A stretch of DNA of 64,000 bases from Flavobacterium subsaxonicum WB 4.1-42 = DSM 21790 (lineage in GTDB: Bacteria; Bacteroidota; Bacteroidia; Flavobacteriales; Flavobacteriaceae): contig NZ_KE383911.1 of NCBI RefSeq assembly GCF_000422725.1, positions 124,001 to 188,000 of the forward strand, given 5' to 3'. A model generated the notes under the pieces. The model did not search any database and was not told the DNA's origin. It worked only from the letters and a program-made list of their open reading frames with translations. This document shows, one piece after another, positions 59,676-64,000 of this stretch; position 1 is the stretch's first letter; every line of letters starts with the position of its first letter. The translations under genes and the position numbers were made by a program.

Positions 59676-60218
59676 ATGAAAAAGTTCTTATTTGTACTGT
59701 TGCTGCTGTGCCGGGGTGCTGTGTTTGCGCAGGCATCAGACGATTTACAATATGATATTACCTTTACCCTTGCCGATATAGATATTACTACTGCCGACCT
59801 ATATTTTATATCGCAACGGGGCAGTGTACATTTTGATGTGTGCACCTATACGCTGGAGCCTATAGATGCTACAACTACCAAAATACAGCTACAGGGCAGG
59901 TATGCTCACATAGTGGGCAAGCCCGGATTTTTGGCTACGATATGCATAGCCGAAAAATATACAACCAAGGGCGGTATAGAAAAGCTGCAAAACTATTTTA
60001 TACGGCTTATAAATTTTGGGTCGGAGCGTACCGATACCGGTCACTGGCTAATAACGAGCCTGGGCATGGTTAAACTTAACGAAATTAACCCTTTTATATA
60101 TGCGGTTAGAACAAACAATGCTGTAAACATTGAGCAATACAGTACAACAATGGGCAAATATGATTATGGTATAGACCACGAAATTACTAACTGGTCTAAA
60201 ATGCAGTTGAAGAAATAA
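59676..60218 (+). CDS. Secreted protein of unknown function
   Basis: 180 residues with a signal peptide (about 1-19, LLLLCRGAVFAQ). The mature part looks beta-rich (LQYDITFTLADIDITTADLYF, GRYAHIVGKPGFLATICIAEKY). No family recognised. It is divergent from the radical SAM gene and has no close partner downstream; the next gene is 140 bp away and very different in base composition. Confidence 0.68.
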   Translation: MKKFLFVLLLLCRGAVFAQASDDLQYDITFTLADIDITTADLYFISQRGSVHFDVCTYTLEPIDATTTKIQLQGRYAHIVGKPGFLATICIAEKYTTKGGIEKLQNYFIRLINFGSERTDTGHWLITSLGMVKLNEINPFIYAVRTNNAVNIEQYSTTMGKYDYGIDHEITNWSKMQLKK

Positions 60219-60358
60219 TAGTTTCTGTCGATGAATTTTTCAAAAATTAGCATACAAAAACAAGCAATAATTATTTTATTTTTTAAAATAGATTAATTAA
60301 AATAGTGATTTTTTTTATATAATTTTAACATTTTTAAAAGATTAAAACTTTAGAATTT

Positions 60359-62665
60359 ATGCAAAGAATAATTACTCTTCTTTTTTTAATTTTTATAATC
60401 TCTGATGTATCAGGGCAGAAACTAAGCCTCAATGATATTACTAATCTATGTAATAGAAAGAATTGGGAGGATGTAAATCAAGCTTTGTTATCTAAGGGTT
60501 GGACTTACTATGATTCAGAAAAGGGAGATACATATAAATATAATACGATTACTTGGTCATTTAACAAGGATTATAGCAATGACAAAGCTCAAGGTTGGTT
60601 TTACCTGCACACCTATGAAGATTTTCCTAACAAAATATCTTATTCCATCTTTAATAAAGAATCATACACCTTAATTCAAAATTCAATTAATAGCGCAGGT
60701 TTTAAATTAATTGACAGTGAGATAGAAAACAATGAGATAATATCCACTTATGCAAATGCTGGATATATTTTAAAAATCAAAAATGAAAAGAGAAAAAATG
60801 ATGATTGGTCTGACGGCAGTGTTACAGCATATAATATTACACTCATAAAAAAAGCAGGAATTTTTGATTCTAAAAATGGTCGCAAAACAGAATATTATGA
60901 CGATAATAATATTAAAGCTGAATATACCTTAGTAAATGGAAAATTGAATGGTCAAGTTAAGTCATACTACAATAATGGAAAATTAAAATTACTTAGTAAT
61001 TATTCCAATGGTATAGCTAATGGTAAATTTATAGAATTTGATGAAGATGGTAATAAAACCGCGGATTATATAGTATTAAATAACCAAAAAAACGGAACGC
61101 TAAACTTTTATGAAGATGACAAGATATCGTATACAACTAATTTTAAGTCTGATAAAAAAAATGGTACACATATAGCATACTATTATGATGAAAACGGTAA
61201 TCTAAATTTAAAAAACTATGGAGAATATTTAGATGATAAAAAAAATGGAATATGGAAATTATGTTTTATAGAAAAAGACAGAGAAAAAATATTAGACATA
61301 AGTCAATTCGTTAATGGAATTCCAGAAGGTCCTTTTCAAGAAGTAAAAAGCGATAGTTTAATAATTGGTAGATATAAAAATGGCTTATTAGATGGCGAAT
61401 ATAAAGTTTATAGAGATACAAAGGCTCTATTGGTAGGAGGTGTTATTGATACAGATATTAAAAATTTAAAAATTCAATTAGAAGGAAATTACTTAAGTGG
61501 AAAAAGAATAGGCTACTGGAAATTTTACGGAATGAATCAAGAATTAATTAAGGAAGGAAATTATGAAAATAATTTAGAAGCTGGTACATGGAAATATTAT
61601 TATCAAAAATATTTAGATGAAAATTTCGTTGAACTAAATTATTCAAAAGAATTATATTTAATTGAAAATTATTCAAAGGGAGAATTAGAAGGTGAATCAT
61701 TAAGACTTTCTTACATTGAAAATCGAAATATTGAATGTTCAGACAAACAGGATCAAAATTGCACTAAACCTATTTATCACAAAATTTCAGAAAGAGCATC
61801 CTACATTAAAAATCAATTAGATGGAAATTATGAAATTAGAGATTCAATAAATAATGTGATTGTTAATGGGCTCTATCGCAAAGATTTAAAACAAGGTTTT
61901 TGGAGTGAGCGAGATGAATATAATAGTGAATATGCAAGTGCTGGCAATTACTTGAATAATCTAAAAGTAGGAGAATGGCATGATATTGATAAACAAGGGA
62001 ATAAAGTAAGAGTTAATCAATATTTGAATGGTAAATTGGACGGAGAATGCTTTGAGTACAAAGATAAAATTCTAATCAAAAAGAAAATTTACTCAGATAA
62101 CAGTTTGTTAAAATTGATTTTATTTGATGAAATTGGAAAAGAAAATAAAACTTTTGATCTATATGATATAAAACTAAACTCACTTAGAGTAAAAGTAACT
62201 TCTAAATTAGACAATAATTTTTATAGCACACAAGAATACAAGTTCACAAAAGATGTTGATTTTAATTTTAATATCTTCGATTTATATTTTTTTATTTATG
62301 CAAATTCAGATAAAGGTTTTAAAGATGGACAGTATAATTTATTTGATTCTGAAAACAAATTATTAACTACTGGAGAATTTAATAAAGAAAAGCAAATTGG
62401 TCTTTGGAAGTTTTATCATTATGATGAGAAAATTAGAATTGAATCAATGTTTTTCTCAGGAGTTAAATCTGATGAAACATATTACAGTTTGAAGGATAAT
62501 GATTACTTCGACGGAACTTTTGTATATACCGATGAAAAAAATTCCACAATAGAAAAAAGAAAGATAAAAAAGGGGTTGCGCAACGGGAAAACTACGATAA
62601 TAGATCTGAAAACTAACAAAACTATAAACACTATAATCTACAAAAATGGAAGTCCAGTCGAATAG
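60359..62665 (+). CDS. Large MORN-variant repeat protein, secreted, AT-rich
   Basis: 768 residues with a signal peptide (about 1-19, ending VSGQ). At least a dozen units of the type YYNNGKLKLLSNYSNGIANGKF and DKKNGIWKLCF match the MORN_2/YwqK-type repeat, with the G-x-x-x-G-x-W/F pattern spread from about residue 190 to the C terminus. YwqK-family members are annotated as antitoxin components in some genomes, but most are envelope or secreted proteins of unknown role. The gene is far more AT-rich, with Asn/Lys/Ile-biased codons, than its neighbours, which suggests transfer. Confidence 0.82.
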   Translation: MQRIITLLFLIFIISDVSGQKLSLNDITNLCNRKNWEDVNQALLSKGWTYYDSEKGDTYKYNTITWSFNKDYSNDKAQGWFYLHTYEDFPNKISYSIFNKESYTLIQNSINSAGFKLIDSEIENNEIISTYANAGYILKIKNEKRKNDDWSDGSVTAYNITLIKKAGIFDSKNGRKTEYYDDNNIKAEYTLVNGKLNGQVKSYYNNGKLKLLSNYSNGIANGKFIEFDEDGNKTADYIVLNNQKNGTLNFYEDDKISYTTNFKSDKKNGTHIAYYYDENGNLNLKNYGEYLDDKKNGIWKLCFIEKDREKILDISQFVNGIPEGPFQEVKSDSLIIGRYKNGLLDGEYKVYRDTKALLVGGVIDTDIKNLKIQLEGNYLSGKRIGYWKFYGMNQELIKEGNYENNLEAGTWKYYYQKYLDENFVELNYSKELYLIENYSKGELEGESLRLSYIENRNIECSDKQDQNCTKPIYHKISERASYIKNQLDGNYEIRDSINNVIVNGLYRKDLKQGFWSERDEYNSEYASAGNYLNNLKVGEWHDIDKQGNKVRVNQYLNGKLDGECFEYKDKILIKKKIYSDNSLLKLILFDEIGKENKTFDLYDIKLNSLRVKVTSKLDNNFYSTQEYKFTKDVDFNFNIFDLYFFIYANSDKGFKDGQYNLFDSENKLLTTGEFNKEKQIGLWKFYHYDEKIRIESMFFSGVKSDETYYSLKDNDYFDGTFVYTDEKNSTIEKRKIKKGLRNGKTTIIDLKTNKTINTIIYKNGSPVE

Positions 62666-62813
62666 ATTACCAAAGCATTCGCTTCATACCTTATAAATGC
62701 TATGTTCTGATAAATGCTCGATCTAATACGTGCTAAGCCTAAGTTGTCATAATATGCGGCTGTAAAATAGTTCTAATGTGTTTTTTCCGTAATTTTACGC
62801 AAAATAAATTACA

Positions 62814-64000
62814 ATGCCATCAGACTGTATCACGTACCAGGGTTCAGGATATTTTACCCCACTTATAACAGATTACCTTAACCAAAAAGATACGCTGAAA
62901 CCGCTGTACCACAGGTTTCCTACACTGGAGAATTTTAAGCTTCAACTGGAGGAAAAGCAGCAAAACTACCCATTAGGCTCGCGCACCGTGCTTGCCAACG
63001 CCCTTGAGCAGCAGTACAAAAGCCTTGAGCCGTACATAATTACCCAACAAAATATAGGCCTGCTTAAGCAGCCCAACACCTTTACCATTACTACGGGCCA
63101 CCAGTTAAATTTGTTTACGGGTCCGCTATACTTTTTGTATAAAATAGTATCGGTAATAAACCTTACCAAAGAACTTAAGGCCGCCTACCCCGATTATAAC
63201 TTTGTGCCCATTTACTGGATGGCTACCGAAGACCACGATTTTGAAGAGATTAACTATTTTAACTTTAAAAACAAGAAAATAAAATGGCCCCGCGAAAGCA
63301 CTGGCCCTGTGGGCAGGCTTAGCAACGAGGGCCTCGATGCCGTGCTAAGTGCTTTTAGCAAGGAGCTTGGTCAGGGTAACAACGCCAAATGGCTGACCGA
63401 CCTATTTGAAGCGGCCTACCTTAAGCACGACAACCTTGCCGATGCTACCCGATTTTTGGCCAACAAGATTTTCGGTAAGCAGGGATTGGTAATTGTTGAT
63501 GGCGACGATGCCAGCCTTAAGCAACTTTTTGTGCCGTATGTTAAAGAAGAGCTGATCAACCAGACATCGCATCAAAAAGTGGCCGAGGCTACCGAACTTT
63601 TAAAAGAGTACAACATTCAGGTTAACCCGCGCGAAATAAACCTGTTTTATATTGAAGATTCGATAAGGGAGCGCATTATTTTTGAAGACGGCGTTTATAA
63701 AGTCAACAATACGGCAATGTCGTACTCCAAAAGTGAAATATTAAGCCTTTTAGAGGCCCATCCGGAGCGGTTTAGCCCTAACGTAATTATGAGGCCGCTG
63801 TACCAGGAAGTTATACTGCCAAACCTTTGCTACATTGGCGGCGGTGGCGAGCTGGCTTACTGGCTGGAACTCCGGTCGTTCTTTGGGTCGGCTAACGTAA
63901 CTTTCCCTATATTGCTGTTGCGCAACTCGGTACTATTGGCTACCCAAAAACAAGCCGAAAAGCTTGATAAACTGCAACTTAGCTGGGCAGATGTGTTTTC
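62814..64000 (+). CDS. bshC: Putative cysteine ligase BshC, N-terminal part
   Basis: The first ~395 residues are present; the gene continues beyond the window. PSDCITYQGSGYFTPLITDYL, TITTGHQLNLFTGPLYFLYK and YWMATEDHDFEEINYF are the BshC signature; the HxGH-like site of the nucleotidyltransferase-type fold lies in TTGHQLN. BshC attaches cysteine to the glucosaminyl-malate intermediate in bacillithiol synthesis, so this organism likely makes bacillithiol. The full protein in relatives has about 530 residues. It has its own weak upstream signal (TAATTTTACG) and no operon partner visible. Confidence 0.94.
   Translation, partial: MPSDCITYQGSGYFTPLITDYLNQKDTLKPLYHRFPTLENFKLQLEEKQQNYPLGSRTVLANALEQQYKSLEPYIITQQNIGLLKQPNTFTITTGHQLNLFTGPLYFLYKIVSVINLTKELKAAYPDYNFVPIYWMATEDHDFEEINYFNFKNKKIKWPRESTGPVGRLSNEGLDAVLSAFSKELGQGNNAKWLTDLFEAAYLKHDNLADATRFLANKIFGKQGLVIVDGDDASLKQLFVPYVKEELINQTSHQKVAEATELLKEYNIQVNPREINLFYIEDSIRERIIFEDGVYKVNNTAMSYSKSEILSLLEAHPERFSPNVIMRPLYQEVILPNLCYIGGGGELAYWLELRSFFGSANVTFPILLLRNSVLLATQKQAEKLDKLQLSWADVF

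Overview
The window is a chromosome segment from a member of the Bacteroidota, most likely Flavobacteriaceae and close to Flavobacterium. The evidence is: four secreted proteins ending in type A sorting domains of the type IX secretion system; a GLPGLI-family protein next to a TonB-receptor-like barrel; DUF5606, DUF3857 and 2TM-domain proteins; BshC (bacillithiol synthesis); a roughly 950-residue CarB; and the Bacteroidota promoter -7 element TAnnTTTG in front of many genes. Three promoters (tRNA-Glu operon, rpmH, CotH gene) have a TTG exactly 19 bp upstream of that element. All assignments come from reading the sequence; no database search was run.

Layout. 1-6685: end of a Sua5/YrdC protein, CCA-adding enzyme, haem A synthase, then a GLPGLI/outer-membrane-barrel pair. 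6814-8185: CsbD and two divergent DoxX paralogues. 8410-12885: a minus-strand cluster with a LytTR response regulator, four small 2TM proteins, a LytS-type histidine kinase with a fifth 2TM domain fused to its C terminus, and a secreted repeat protein. 13157-19331: T9SS cargo, tandem STM3941-like pair, MazG, two tiny membrane paralogues, DUF5606 and peptide deformylase. 19332-31669: FUSC transporter-like protein, erythromycin-esterase-like protein, RmuC, thioesterase, a dihaem cytochrome lipoprotein, two adjacent DUF3857 proteins and a cupredoxin. 31993-41931: Kir-type K+ channel, CotH/lamin-tail protein, S9 peptidase, CarB, L34 and a TPR protein. 42052-48732: GH16 lipoprotein, small unknown operons, a C-type-lectin-like protein, a membrane-anchored EEP hydrolase and two immunity-like small genes. 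48733-50150: a large repeat region, S20 and two tRNA-Glu genes. 50232-64000: ProRS, a glycine-rich lipoprotein, a FadL-like porin, RimO, a B12-binding radical SAM protein, an AT-rich MORN-repeat protein and the start of BshC.

The most interesting items are: (1) the LytS/LytR-2TM cluster, where one 2TM gene appears to have been fused to the kinase with its start codon still visible; (2) families of 7-bp repeats (CAAYNNN and AGAYNNN) at operon edges across the window, one block of which sits in frame inside the radical SAM gene and is translated as a heptapeptide repeat; (3) a 309/312-bp tandem duplication whose units are nested inverted repeats; (4) a set of dispersed long palindromes, one with perfect 37-bp arms. 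The window also has many side-by-side paralogue pairs (DoxX, STM3941-like, 67-residue membrane proteins, DUF3857, tRNA-Glu).
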